DNA of 57,977 nucleotides from an uncultured Oscillospiraceae bacterium (lineage in GTDB: Bacteria; Bacillota; Clostridia; Oscillospirales; Ruminococcaceae). The position numbers were made by a program, and so were the translations under genes. Below the pieces are notes generated by a model. That model had not been told where the DNA came from, searched no databases, and saw only the letters and a list, made by a program, of their open reading frames with translations. Location: the NCBI GenBank assembly GCA_904384225.1, contig CAJFJV010000010.1:1-57977 (forward strand). The letters are read 5' to 3'. Shown piece after piece: positions 45,295 through 54,551 of the stretch; within the stretch, counting starts at the first letter, position 1, and every line of letters begins with the position of its first letter.

Positions 45295-46239
45295 TTATAA
45301 CGGACGGATAAAGCCGGGAAGCGGATTGCAGCCGTTGGGGACAATAAAACGCAGCGCCTCGTTTTCGATTTTCACAGATAGTGAAGTAAAAAAAGAAATC
45401 TCTCCATCTATACACAGCCCGTCCGGCAGTTCGGAATGCAGGTTCAGAGAAGAAAGCTTTCGGGAGAAAAGAAGTCCCTGCAAGCGCTTCTTAGTGGTAT
45501 GGCTCCCTTTTTTATAAAAGGGAAGGATAGAAAGAAAACGCAGCCGTCCGATTTTCCGGACTAAGGCTAAATTGAAATATCCGTCGTTGACACAGGAATC
45601 AGGAGCAGCGCAAAACCCGCCGCCATAAAAGCGTCCATTCGCAATAGTACACAACAAAAAGCTGCCAAAATAAGCGCTGTTGTCCGGTAAACGCAATCTG
45701 AGAAAGTGCCCCATCTTACGGGTGAGTACCAAAAAAACACTGACCAGATAGGCAAGCGAACCCTTCAGCAGCGGGATATGCCGCAGCCTATCTACCTGCA
45801 TAACGACTTCGCAGTCAAAACCGATGTTAATCATATTCAATGCATACCGCCCGTTTGCAGAAAGCAGGTCCACTTTGATCGGCTCGCCGTCAATTTGCGA
45901 CTGTAAGTCCTCAAACAAAGCGGAATGGTCAAAGTTTCGGATAAAATCGTTCCCGCTTCCAAATGGAATGACGCCTACGGCGGCGTTTTGCGCGTATGCC
46001 GCCCCGTTTACCGCTTCGTTCAGCGTGCCGTCGCCGCCGCAGACATAAAAGCGGACGGCATCGCCTGTTTGGGAAACAGTGCGCACATACTGCTCGGCGT
46101 CTCCCGGGGATTTTGTGGTATAAATAGAAAAAGGCAGATTCCGCTGCATCATATATGCCGTGATTGCAGGAATCATTTTCGGTGCTTTCCCTTTCCCGGC
46201 CTTTGGATTGACAATAAAATGATACTGGACAGGATCCAT
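45295..46239 (-). CDS. YegS/BmrU family lipid kinase
   Basis: 314-residue diacylglycerol-kinase-like protein with FIVNPKAGKGKA at the start and the nucleotide motif VCGGDGTLNEAVNG near residue 70. FGSGNDFIRNF is also conserved. It phosphorylates a membrane lipid such as diacylglycerol, helping lipid recycling. ATG 46239 lies eight bases after AAAGGAGG; a GTG nine bases upstream overlaps that site. Confidence 0.92.
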   Translation of the reverse strand: MDPVQYHFIVNPKAGKGKAPKMIPAITAYMMQRNLPFSIYTTKSPGDAEQYVRTVSQTGDAVRFYVCGGDGTLNEAVNGAAYAQNAAVGVIPFGSGNDFIRNFDHSALFEDLQSQIDGEPIKVDLLSANGRYALNMINIGFDCEVVMQVDRLRHIPLLKGSLAYLVSVFLVLTRKMGHFLRLRLPDNSAYFGSFLLCTIANGRFYGGGFCAAPDSCVNDGYFNLALVRKIGRLRFLSILPFYKKGSHTTKKRLQGLLFSRKLSSLNLHSELPDGLCIDGEISFFTSLSVKIENEALRFIVPNGCNPLPGFIRPL

Positions 46240-46290
46240 ATCAGGCACCTCCTTTCTTTTCGATTTAGAAAAACTGTTTCAATAATAAAT

Positions 46291-46319
46291 ATAGTAATGA
46301 AAGTTACGAATTTTGTCAA
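46291..46319 (-). promoter_or_regulatory. Promoter of the lipid kinase gene
   Basis: On the minus strand TTGACA (46319-46314), 17 bases, TACTAT (46296-46291). Confidence 0.6.
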
Positions 46320-46596
46320 CGGGAAGCAAAATTTCACCCTTGACGTAGGATAGGCCTGCATTGACGGTGTGCTTTTTTAAAAAAGGAGTACCCAAATGGG
46401 GATGCATAAGCGAAGGGCTACAAAATAAGGGCGGATTTTGAAAAAAGGATCGGAAAACAAACGAAACCTTTTGTTTTTATACTACGAACTATACTTTTTT
46501 GACTAGAAAGATTTGAAAAATTATGATTCACTATTTATAGCAGAATGCGAAGCGATAAGATCCCGCTTAGCATTTATTCATGAAGGAGTACATAGA
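46320..46596. other. Upstream region of the GH85 gene
   Basis: No separate gene. The likely -10 is TATACT (46491-46496) or nearby, with no good -35, which suggests an activator-dependent promoter. GAAGGAG at 46582-46588 is the ribosome site. Confidence 0.4.
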
Positions 46597-49500
46597 GTGA
46601 AAGGAATGAAAAGAAGAATGAAACCGATCAGAAAACGAATCCTGTCCGGTGCAATGGCGTTAATCATGACCGCCACCTTGTTTGTCGGCACTTCGTTTTC
46701 CGTTTTCGCCGGCGACACCCTGCCGATGCTGGGCGATGAGGCGAGAAAAGCGGAACAGCCGAAATTTTCCGGCTACCGGATCTGGGATATGCGCGACTGG
46801 TCTCCGGAAACGGATCCCTATGCAGAGTTTTTGCGCGCTGAAATCCCGCTGCAAAGCCGCATCGAGGCATTCAAACCGACGCAGGCGAATCCGACTTTGG
46901 ATTCCGACGCGCAGATTATGCTGATGCAGGGCGATTACGGCAATGCCTTTGTTGACGGCATGCCGTACAACAATACGTTTTTATACCACACGCTGAATTT
47001 CTGGCAGTATACAGATTACTACTCTCCATGGCACGGCGCTATCACGGCAAAAGTGCCGGAGAACCTTTGGGACTGGGAGGGCTCCATCACAGACAGCAAT
47101 GCGTGGATGAAGCGCGAGTTTGAATTTGGTATTCTGAATATCCCAAACCCTGCGTATACCAACGCAGCGCATAAAAACGGCGTTATGTCGATCGCTTGTA
47201 TTTACTTTGATCAGGCATTCCGTGAGGGGCAGACTGTTGACGAGCTCCTTATTCAGGATGAGGATGGCCGCTTTATCATTGCAGACAAGCTGATCGAAAT
47301 GGCGGAATATTTCGGCTACGACGGCTACTTCTTCAATTGTGAAGAGCCTCCGTACAGCTACGACGTGTTGAAGCAATGGCTGTATCAGCTCGAAGAAGCA
47401 GGCCTTTACACCCAATACTACAACACAAATTCCACCTTTGATGCAAGTAAGGCCGAATGGCTTTATTCTGATATTAACGGCGATGGCGTAAAAGAAAAAA
47501 TTCAGGATTCCGTATTTGTAAACTACGGAAGTTTCAGCAACGTAGATTCTCAGATCCAGTTTGCATTGGAGAACGGCTACGACCCATTTGAACAGGTGTT
47601 TTTCGGCGTTGAAGCAAATCAAGGCGGATTTGGCGGCGGCCATACATCAGTTTCCAATCTGCCCAACCTCTATGCTTCGGAGACGAAAAACCCGCGCGGC
47701 AGCATTGCATTGTTTACACCGTCTGATATGTATCATCGCGGAGTAGACGAAGTAAAAGGCGGGAACCCCGTTTCCACTGCCGATCCGGATTATATGTGGA
47801 TGGTAGCGGAGCGCGAAAGAATGTATTTCTCCGGTGTAATGGAGGATCCAACCGATACCGGGAAAAAACCCGACTATTCAAGAAATGACGTTGGTGTCAG
47901 CGATGCAGGCGGATGGGTCGGTGTTGCGGACTTTACAAGCGAACGTTCTGTCATTGACGGCAGTGTGTTTTATTCGAATTTTAACACTGGAAAAGGCCGT
48001 TCTTATTGGACAAACGGCGTTTTGACAAATGAAGACGACTGGACCAATATTACGGTTCAAGATATCCTCCCCACGTGGCAATGGTGGGTAGAGGTACCGG
48101 AAGCAGCCGAGGGAGAAGAAGCCTATGGAAAATTAGGCGTTGATTTCGATTATGGCGAAAGATACTATACCGGAGCCCTTGACTATACGCATATCGGCGC
48201 CTATAACGGCGGCAGCTCTTTGGTTGTTGCGGGCGATCTGGAAGCAGAAAACCTTGTAAGGCTTTATAAAACGGAGCTTGACGTTACGGCTGCTTCAAAA
48301 ATGCAGATTACATACCAGAAGCCTTCCGCATCCGACGGCTCAGAAATGAAACTTGCGTTGATTTTCAAAGATGCACCGAAGGCTGTAGAGTATATTGCAA
48401 TTCCCGAAACCGGAACGAAAACAACTTCTTGGAAGACGGCAACGGTTGATTTGTCTAAATATGCAGGCAGACAGATCGCAACAATTGGGCTGGCTTTTGC
48501 CCCGAAGCAGCAGAACCCAGTTGAAAACTATCAGATGAATATCGGTGAAATCCGTTTGACGGATGGTTCAACCCATACGCCGGCTCAGCCGACAGGTTTT
48601 GCGGTAAGCAAAGCGTATGCAACGGATGATATGGTTGCAACATGGAACCTCGACAGCTTTGATGTCGTGGATAAGTATGAGATCTATGCAACACTGTCTA
48701 ACGGCAAAAAGGTCATGGTCGGTACAAACTATGACAGCATCCATTACATCAAATCGCTTGAGAATGAGAAAAACAGCGTTAAGCTGGAGCTTGTCGCAAT
48801 CGGCAAGGACGGCAGCCGCAGCACTGCAGCGGTTACAACCTATAATTACAGCGAGAAAATTTCCAATTTGAAAGCAGATACCGAAACCGCTTCTACGGGA
48901 AACGGCGTATTTACAAAAAGAGCCGGTATCATTGACCTCACTTGGACAAATCCGTCCGTTGACTATGCATCCATTGAATTTACCGTTACATTGGATGATT
49001 CCACCGACGACACTGTCGTTACAAAATCTGTAGAAGAAGGCGTTACCGCCACGGCGATTGTTCTACCGCGCGGCAACGGTGAAAAATATCAGGTTGCGGC
49101 ACGTACAGTATATGCGGATGGCACAAAGAGCGAACCGATTATGATCACGGGTTACATGAAGGATGTTTGGAGCCAGTCTTATGAAGCAGAAAAAGTACAG
49201 GTTTCCGGTAAGTATATTGAACTATGGCAGCCGGATTCTGAAGATTGGTGGCATCTGTACGCTTATTTTAACGGTGAACAGCTGGATTTCAACGGGCGTT
49301 TCCAAACACGCGATCATGTTGTACGCGGCCATAATAAGATGGACAACACGTTAAGCAGTGACAGCGGCCTTCTGACAATTGTGCTGGAGGACTACTGCGG
49401 CAACCTTTCCGAGCCGATGAATTTGATGCTGGGAGATACTTCGGCAGAAATTACGGCTGAGATGATTCCGGACGATGTGCTGCGCGCAAAGATTATCGAG

Positions 49501-51000
49501 ATTGTGGGCGGCAATACGATAGGAAACCTGATGGCTTATGAAGGCGCGCTTGACCTTTCGAATCTTGGCATTACAAACCTCAAAGGCCTTGAGCTGGTGA
49601 CCGGCGCAACCTCAGTTGATTTGTCCGGCAATACAGAAATTACCGCGATTCAGCCGGGGACCTTCAGCAGCATGACAAATCTGTCTGCGTTAAATATCAG
49701 CGGAATGAGCGGCTTAAAGATTTTGGATATCAGCAACTCTTCTGTTGAAAAGATCATCTGCGACAATCCGTCAGCGCTTACAAGTCTTGTAAATGTAAAT
49801 GTTTCCGGATGCCGTCTGGATTTGAGCGAGGGTACGCCGGAGCGAGAATTTGTAGATGCAGTTGCAGAGATTACAGCAGATAAAGACGACATTATTGAAG
49901 CTGATTCTAATGAGAGCAATCTCGCCGCAAACCAAACAGTTCTGGCTGGCAATAAAAACATGTTTGATGGTGATGAGTCCACCTATGTATGGGACAGTAA
50001 GGGCGCAGAGTATATTGTTGATCTCGGTTCTGTTCAGACGATTGAAAAATGGGAACTTGTGAATTACCAGAGCGGAACTTGGGGTATGTCTTCCTTCACA
50101 TTGTCGGCATCCGATGACAATCAGAATTATACTGAAGTTCTCAGTATGAGCGGCCTGAGCGGTAGTGTCGAAAGCGGCACATTTGAATCCAGTGTGACTG
50201 GTCGTTACTTTAAGCTGACGATGAATGATACGCTTTCTGGAGGCGGTGTTGTCCGCGAGTTTAAATTAATTGGATATGCGAAAGTGGCATATCCAGCCGG
50301 GATTACGTATGGCGGACAGAAGCCGGTTCTCTATCCGACTTTCCCAGATACCGTTTATTATGAAGAGCTCTCCGAGGAAACCGTTGATCCGGCTTCACTC
50401 GTAAGCTTTGAGACAATCCGCGGCACCTCTGCGGCTGAGCTTAAAGACGCGGATTTCCTTGCGGAAGGCTATGACATTGAAGCGCAGACCGGTACGATTG
50501 CCCATATGACGCTTGTCAACGGCGATCCCGACACTGTTATTTCGCTGGCGCAGAATGCGGTTTATACCGTGACATATACGGATTTCAATGAGGCGAATCC
50601 AAACGGAGAACGCAAGGGTACGATTGTTGTAAAGGTCGGCGAGCAAAAGCCGGAGCCTGATAAGTCCGCTTTGGAAGCGTTAATTGAGACAGCCGAAGGG
50701 ATCAAGCGGGACGAGTTTACCGAAGACACCGTAGAAGTGCTTGAAAAAGCGCTTGCGGATGCTAAGGCGGTGCTCGCTGATGAAAATGCAACGCAGGAAG
50801 AGATTGACGCTGCGTACGACGCATTGGAAGCGGCTCTGAACGGTTTGGTCGAAAAAGGGGAAACATCCGTAACGCCGCCGGCGGATACGGGCGACTATAC
50901 CAATATGACGCTGCCGATTATCCTGATTGTTGTATTTATTGCGGCAGCAGCGGTGGGATGCGCTGTATATTTTGTCAGAAGACATAAAGCATCCAAATAA
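46597..51000 (+). CDS. Surface-anchored endo-beta-N-acetylglucosaminidase, GH85
   Basis: 1467 residues from GTG 46597 (GAAGGAG eight bases upstream; a TTG at 46513 lacks a good site). Signal peptide ends near VFA-GD (residue 38). The GH85 domain spans about 50-530 and has the catalytic pair Asn247 and Glu249 in YDGYFFNCEE, cutting the chitobiose core of N-glycans. Then come a galactose-binding-like and fibronectin-like region (550-1000), leucine-rich repeats (about 1010-1120), an F5/8-type sugar-binding domain (1130-1260), a FIVAR three-helix domain (1370-1430), PADTGD, one membrane helix and RRHKASK: a sortase-like or membrane anchor. Confidence 0.92.
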   Translation: MKGMKRRMKPIRKRILSGAMALIMTATLFVGTSFSVFAGDTLPMLGDEARKAEQPKFSGYRIWDMRDWSPETDPYAEFLRAEIPLQSRIEAFKPTQANPTLDSDAQIMLMQGDYGNAFVDGMPYNNTFLYHTLNFWQYTDYYSPWHGAITAKVPENLWDWEGSITDSNAWMKREFEFGILNIPNPAYTNAAHKNGVMSIACIYFDQAFREGQTVDELLIQDEDGRFIIADKLIEMAEYFGYDGYFFNCEEPPYSYDVLKQWLYQLEEAGLYTQYYNTNSTFDASKAEWLYSDINGDGVKEKIQDSVFVNYGSFSNVDSQIQFALENGYDPFEQVFFGVEANQGGFGGGHTSVSNLPNLYASETKNPRGSIALFTPSDMYHRGVDEVKGGNPVSTADPDYMWMVAERERMYFSGVMEDPTDTGKKPDYSRNDVGVSDAGGWVGVADFTSERSVIDGSVFYSNFNTGKGRSYWTNGVLTNEDDWTNITVQDILPTWQWWVEVPEAAEGEEAYGKLGVDFDYGERYYTGALDYTHIGAYNGGSSLVVAGDLEAENLVRLYKTELDVTAASKMQITYQKPSASDGSEMKLALIFKDAPKAVEYIAIPETGTKTTSWKTATVDLSKYAGRQIATIGLAFAPKQQNPVENYQMNIGEIRLTDGSTHTPAQPTGFAVSKAYATDDMVATWNLDSFDVVDKYEIYATLSNGKKVMVGTNYDSIHYIKSLENEKNSVKLELVAIGKDGSRSTAAVTTYNYSEKISNLKADTETASTGNGVFTKRAGIIDLTWTNPSVDYASIEFTVTLDDSTDDTVVTKSVEEGVTATAIVLPRGNGEKYQVAARTVYADGTKSEPIMITGYMKDVWSQSYEAEKVQVSGKYIELWQPDSEDWWHLYAYFNGEQLDFNGRFQTRDHVVRGHNKMDNTLSSDSGLLTIVLEDYCGNLSEPMNLMLGDTSAEITAEMIPDDVLRAKIIEIVGGNTIGNLMAYEGALDLSNLGITNLKGLELVTGATSVDLSGNTEITAIQPGTFSSMTNLSALNISGMSGLKILDISNSSVEKIICDNPSALTSLVNVNVSGCRLDLSEGTPEREFVDAVAEITADKDDIIEADSNESNLAANQTVLAGNKNMFDGDESTYVWDSKGAEYIVDLGSVQTIEKWELVNYQSGTWGMSSFTLSASDDNQNYTEVLSMSGLSGSVESGTFESSVTGRYFKLTMNDTLSGGGVVREFKLIGYAKVAYPAGITYGGQKPVLYPTFPDTVYYEELSEETVDPASLVSFETIRGTSAAELKDADFLAEGYDIEAQTGTIAHMTLVNGDPDTVISLAQNAVYTVTYTDFNEANPNGERKGTIVVKVGEQKPEPDKSALEALIETAEGIKRDEFTEDTVEVLEKALADAKAVLADENATQEEIDAAYDALEAALNGLVEKGETSVTPPADTGDYTNMTLPIILIVVFIAAAAVGCAVYFVRRHKASK

Positions 51001-51042
51001 AATCGCGTTTTCTTCATCATTACTCTTTTTCTTCATTGGTTA

Positions 51043-51085
51043 AACAGCAGAAGCGCCCGGAGTATCCGGGCGCTTCTGCTGTTTT
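51043..51085. terminator. Terminator between GH85 and the Nif11-like unit
   Basis: A 19-bp stem, 51043-51061 with 51065-51083, centred on GCGCCCGGA/TCCGGGCGC. Serves the GH85 gene and possibly the convergent unit ending at 51111. Confidence 0.88.
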
Positions 51086-51110
51086 CATGCTATTTATCCC
51101 GTTGCCCATT

Positions 51111-51398
51111 TCAAAACGAAAAGGACAGGGCAGTAAAAAAATTATCATATAAATCATCAAAGTATGCATAAGGAGTAACGCCGCCGCCATTTGTACTTTT
51201 TAGCTGATTACAGCTGTATTCTTCGCCGGCGGCAATCAATTCTCCCGGATCCATAGGGTAGCCAAGTGACGAGGCTGTGCTGCAAAAAGCAGCAAGCGGG
51301 TCTTTCTGCTCTCGTGTGGCAAGCAATTGTGCTTTAACGGCCGGATCGGATCTTGCGGCAGAAAGGAGCTCATCCAGCAACAGGCCGATATTTTTCAT
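51111..51398 (-). CDS. Nif11-like leader peptide, candidate RiPP precursor
   Basis: 95 residues from ATG 51398 (GAGGTG upstream). Residues 1-65 resemble the Nif11 leader fold: a helix with ELLSAARSDPAVKAQL, then DPLAAFCSTASSLGYPMD and GELIAAGEE. Residues 71-73 are GGG, a double-glycine site of the kind C39 peptidases cut, and residues 74-95 are an aromatic/acidic tail (VTPYAYFDDLYDNFFTALSF...). The tail has no Cys, so no lanthionine or sactionine crosslink is possible with it. No modification enzyme, peptidase or exporter is in the window. Confidence 0.65.
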   Translation of the reverse strand: MKNIGLLLDELLSAARSDPAVKAQLLATREQKDPLAAFCSTASSLGYPMDPGELIAAGEEYSCNQLKSTNGGGVTPYAYFDDLYDNFFTALSFSF

Positions 51399-51414
51399 TT
51401 TACCCACCTCGCAG

Positions 51415-51717
51415 TTAAAAATAGCCGTTTTCACACAGCCGTTCAAAACAAAGATTTACTTCTTCGTCAGAAAACAGTTCTCCAAATTCCGGGCGAACGA
51501 CAACAGCTTCAAGAGACAGAGACAATCTATCATTTTTAGCGAGATCAAGAAATGCAGGAGATTCTAAGCCGCGGTGCAAAAGATGCTGTACATAGGGCAA
51601 GGCGCCATTCTTTTCGATTTGGTGCACGATCCTTGAGAGGTCAATTTGTAAAAATTCGGCCGCGCCTTTCATTTGGTCGGTAAGCGCTTTTTGAAAAAGG
51701 ATTTCTTTTGTATTCAT
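51415..51717 (-). CDS. Unknown 100-residue protein paired with the Nif11-like peptide
   Basis: First gene of a two-gene unit; the Nif11-like gene follows 16 bases after its stop. ATG 51717 is seven bases after GAGGTGA. Predicted mostly helical, with AEFLQIDLSRIVHQIEKNG in the middle, RLSLSLEAVVVRPEFGELF, and an end DEEVNLCFERLCENGYF. No signal peptide or membrane helix, so cytoplasmic. I recognise no family. Its tight pairing suggests binding to or control of the peptide product, but this is inference. Confidence 0.7.
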   Translation of the reverse strand: MNTKEILFQKALTDQMKGAAEFLQIDLSRIVHQIEKNGALPYVQHLLHRGLESPAFLDLAKNDRLSLSLEAVVVRPEFGELFSDEEVNLCFERLCENGYF

Positions 51718-51750
51718 AAACGGTTCACCTCAATCAGTGTGTCTATGGTG

Positions 51751-51779
51751 ATTCTACACAAAACAGAAAAGAAAGTCAA
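51751..51779 (-). promoter_or_regulatory. Promoter of the Nif11-like unit
   Basis: On the minus strand TTGACT (51779-51774), 17 bases, TAGAAT (51756-51751). Confidence 0.65.
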
Positions 51780-51817
51780 ATGGATGCGGATAAGAAGACA
51801 TAACTTTCGATTTTTTT

Positions 51818-51846
51818 ATGACAGAAACAACAGTTTGTGCTATACT
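51818..51846 (+). promoter_or_regulatory. Promoter of the zinc-ribbon membrane protein gene
   Basis: ATGACA (51818-51823), 17 bases, TATACT (51841-51846). Divergent from the Nif11-like promoter 40 bases away. Confidence 0.65.
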
Positions 51847-51894
51847 GTGACATAGGCAGAAAGCTGCTTTAGCTTTATTAAGGAGGAGAAGAAA

Positions 51895-53043
51895 ATGAAA
51901 ATTTGCCCTGTTTGTAAAACAGAGTGCGGAGATGGAGCACTTTATTGTTCAAACTGTGGCTGTGCGCTTCCGCCGGCGTCTGTAAATCCATATACGCCGC
52001 CATACGAATCGCCGGTACAGCAGGAAGCCAAGGATGCTGTACCGCCTGCCCCAGAACCGCCGCAGGAAGCGCAGCCCTTTCAGCAGTCGAATACCTATCA
52101 TGCTCCGCAGGGGGATACGGCGGAAACACATCGTAATGAAGGGCAGGGGTATTTTTCAGCATCCCAGAATGGATGGTATGGGGATCAAGCACAGGGCTAT
52201 CCGAATGCGCAGCAGGGAAATTACAGCGAACAGAATGCATATCCCTATCCCAACATGCCGCAGGGAGGTTATCAACAACCGGTTTATCCCAACAAGCCTA
52301 AAAAGGGCATGAAAGGATGGGCAATCGGCCTGATTATCGGTGGGGTTATCCTGCTGGTCGCAATTATTGCAGCAGTTTGTGTGGCGATTTTTCTTAATTT
52401 TGATCAAAATTCTGTAGTGGATCCATCTTCCAGCATAGAAAGCTCAACAGAAGATGAAGTTTCCTTTGTAGAAGAATCAGAAGCCAATCAAGTCATCCCC
52501 ACAGACCCGCATGATTTTAATCTTGCAGAGTCCAATCCGTTTGTTACAGAAGAAAACGGAGATGTAATTTTTACTATCCCGTCTTTGTTCTTTGATGCCA
52601 GCAGGGAAGAGCAGAATGCGATTGTTGAGATGATAGAAGCCGTTGGAAGCGAAGATATACGCTTTACGGAAGATGGCGATTTACAAGTTGTAATGTCTAA
52701 AACGGCATACAATCTTTTGCTTGAATCTTTTAGCGCAGGGCTGCAAATTGGTATAAATGAATTGAAAAACGACGATACTTTCCCGTCGGTAACGGATATC
52801 TCTGTAAACGATACCTATACTGTTTTTCAAGTAACGATAGACAGAACTACTGCTTCCGCAACTTTGGACGAGTATACTGCAAATCTTACCGTTTCTGCAA
52901 TCGGTGGTTTATATCAGATGCTTGCCGGGGTCCCGGCGGACATGACAATGGTGACCGTACAGTTTGTGGATGCTGCAACAGGTGAAATCTACAATGAAGA
53001 GGAAACCATAAATCCGGCACAATATTTAGTGGATTTATCTTAA
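51895..53043 (+). CDS. Zinc-ribbon, single-pass membrane protein of unknown role
   Basis: 382 residues. An N-terminal zinc ribbon has CPVC (Cys4, Cys7) and CSNC (Cys18, Cys21); then a Pro/Gln/Tyr-rich linker (30-147), a membrane helix (about 151-178), a Ser/Glu-rich stretch and a C-terminal alpha/beta domain (220-380) that should be outside the cell. Such cytoplasmic zinc-ribbon plus external domain proteins are common in Clostridia, but their role is unknown. ATG 51895 follows AAGGAGGAG. Confidence 0.82.
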   Translation: MKICPVCKTECGDGALYCSNCGCALPPASVNPYTPPYESPVQQEAKDAVPPAPEPPQEAQPFQQSNTYHAPQGDTAETHRNEGQGYFSASQNGWYGDQAQGYPNAQQGNYSEQNAYPYPNMPQGGYQQPVYPNKPKKGMKGWAIGLIIGGVILLVAIIAAVCVAIFLNFDQNSVVDPSSSIESSTEDEVSFVEESEANQVIPTDPHDFNLAESNPFVTEENGDVIFTIPSLFFDASREEQNAIVEMIEAVGSEDIRFTEDGDLQVVMSKTAYNLLLESFSAGLQIGINELKNDDTFPSVTDISVNDTYTVFQVTIDRTTASATLDEYTANLTVSAIGGLYQMLAGVPADMTMVTVQFVDAATGEIYNEEETINPAQYLVDLS

Positions 53044-53047
53044 AATG

Positions 53048-53098
53048 AGAATAGCCAGCCATATACGCATACTGATGTACACGGCTGGTTATTTTTTT
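53048..53098 (+). terminator. Terminator of the zinc-ribbon gene
   Basis: ATAGCCAGCC (53051-53060) with GGCTGGTTAT (53083-53092) and TTTTTTT. Confidence 0.8.
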
Positions 53099-53172
53099 GT
53101 GTGCTTGGGATGAAAAAGAAAGAACATTTATATATATTCCATCAATTTTTTGTGTATAATCTGTTTGTTATA

Positions 53173-53201
53173 TTGAATTTATGGTATTCACATGCTATTA
53201 T
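53173..53201 (+). promoter_or_regulatory. Promoter of fucO
   Basis: TTGAAT (53173-53178), 17 bases, TATTAT (53196-53201). Confidence 0.55.
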
Positions 53202-53265
53202 AATATTATAGGCAGCCGCTTTCGGAGAAGCTGTATTTAAGATATGAATGAAAGGAGATATGGCT

Positions 53266-54414
53266 ATGGCAAATAGGATTGTATTGAATGAAACATCTTA
53301 TCATGGCAAAGGAGCCATTCAGGAAATTGCGGCAGAGGTCAAATCGCGCGGCTTTCAAAAGGCGTTTGTTTGTTCAGATCCGGATCTTATCGAATTCGGT
53401 GTGACGGGAAAGGTACTGAATGTCTTAGATGCGGCGGGCCTTGCTTATGCAGTATATTCGGATATTAAAGCCAATCCTACCATTGAAAATGTGCAGCATG
53501 GCGTGCAGGAATTCCACAATTCAGGTGCGGATTATATCATTGCGATTGGCGGCGGTTCTTCTATGGATACGGCAAAGGCAGTGGGGATTATTTCTGCCAA
53601 CCCTGAGTTTGCAGATGTCCGCAGCCTTGAAGGAACCGCTCCCACAAAGAATAAATCAATACCGATTATTGCGGTACCGACAACCGCGGGAACGGCGGCG
53701 GAGGTCACCATAAATTACGTCATAACGGATGCAGAGAAAAAAAGAAAATTTGTCTGTGTGGATACACACGATATTCCCATTATCGCAATTGTGGATCCGG
53801 ATATGATGAGCAGTATGCCAAAAGGGCTGACTGCCGCGACTGGAATGGATGCATTAACACATGCAATAGAAGGGTTTACCACAAAAGCCGCATGGGAAAT
53901 GACAGATATGTTCCACTTGAAAGCAATCGAGATCATTTCAGCCAATCTGCGCGGTGCAGTTGCCAATACGCCGGAAGGGCGCGAAGGAATGGCGCTTGGG
54001 CAGTACATTGCAGGGATGGGCTTTTCCAATGTCGGGCTTGGCATTGTGCATTCTATGGCGCATGCACTTGGAGCAGTTTACGATACGCCGCATGGTGTTG
54101 CAAATGCGATCTTGCTTCCCACGGTAATGGAATATAACGCCGATGCAACAGGTGATAAATACCGGTATATAGCTGCGGCTATGGGAGTAGAGGGTACCAA
54201 GGACATGTCTCAGACGGAATACCGGAAAGCTGCTGTCGATGCGGTTAAAAGGTTGGCTTTGGATGTTGGGATCCCGGCTGATTTAAAAGGGATCGCAAGA
54301 GAAGAGGACGTGCCGTTCCTTGCGGAATCTGCTTATGCAGACGCATGCCGTCCCGGCAATCCAAAAGATACGTCTGTAGAAGAAATTGCGGCACTCTATC
54401 GCTCGCTTTTATAA
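53266..54414 (+). CDS. fucO: Iron-dependent lactaldehyde reductase / alcohol dehydrogenase
   Basis: 382 residues, the same length as E. coli FucO, with close resemblance throughout: MANR start, NSGADYIIAIGGGSSMDTAKA, VPTTAGTAAEVTINYVITD, and metal-binding DALTHAIEG and VHSMAHALGAVYDTPHG. FucO reduces lactaldehyde to 1,2-propanediol during fucose or rhamnose fermentation. ATG 53266 lies eight bases after AAAGGAG; ATGs at 53248 and 53260 are less well placed. No fucose genes adjoin it. Confidence 0.9.
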   Translation: MANRIVLNETSYHGKGAIQEIAAEVKSRGFQKAFVCSDPDLIEFGVTGKVLNVLDAAGLAYAVYSDIKANPTIENVQHGVQEFHNSGADYIIAIGGGSSMDTAKAVGIISANPEFADVRSLEGTAPTKNKSIPIIAVPTTAGTAAEVTINYVITDAEKKRKFVCVDTHDIPIIAIVDPDMMSSMPKGLTAATGMDALTHAIEGFTTKAAWEMTDMFHLKAIEIISANLRGAVANTPEGREGMALGQYIAGMGFSNVGLGIVHSMAHALGAVYDTPHGVANAILLPTVMEYNADATGDKYRYIAAAMGVEGTKDMSQTEYRKAAVDAVKRLALDVGIPADLKGIAREEDVPFLAESAYADACRPGNPKDTSVEEIAALYRSLL

Positions 54415-54430
54415 AAATATTGTTATCAAA

Positions 54431-54476
54431 AAAGAAAAGAGCGGCAGCTTTGAAAAAGGCTGCCGCTCTTTTGGAC
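54431..54476. terminator. Bidirectional terminator between fucO and the M23 gene
   Basis: AAAAGAGCGGCAGC (14 bases) pairs with GCTGCCGCTCTTTT around a ten-base loop; A and T runs flank both sides. Confidence 0.9.
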
Positions 54477-54551
54477 TGAAATCGAGAGAAAGCATGCATA
54501 AACAAAAGCGGTCTTAGGGAAAAGGCTTCAAGGATCGCAGCTATAAACCTT

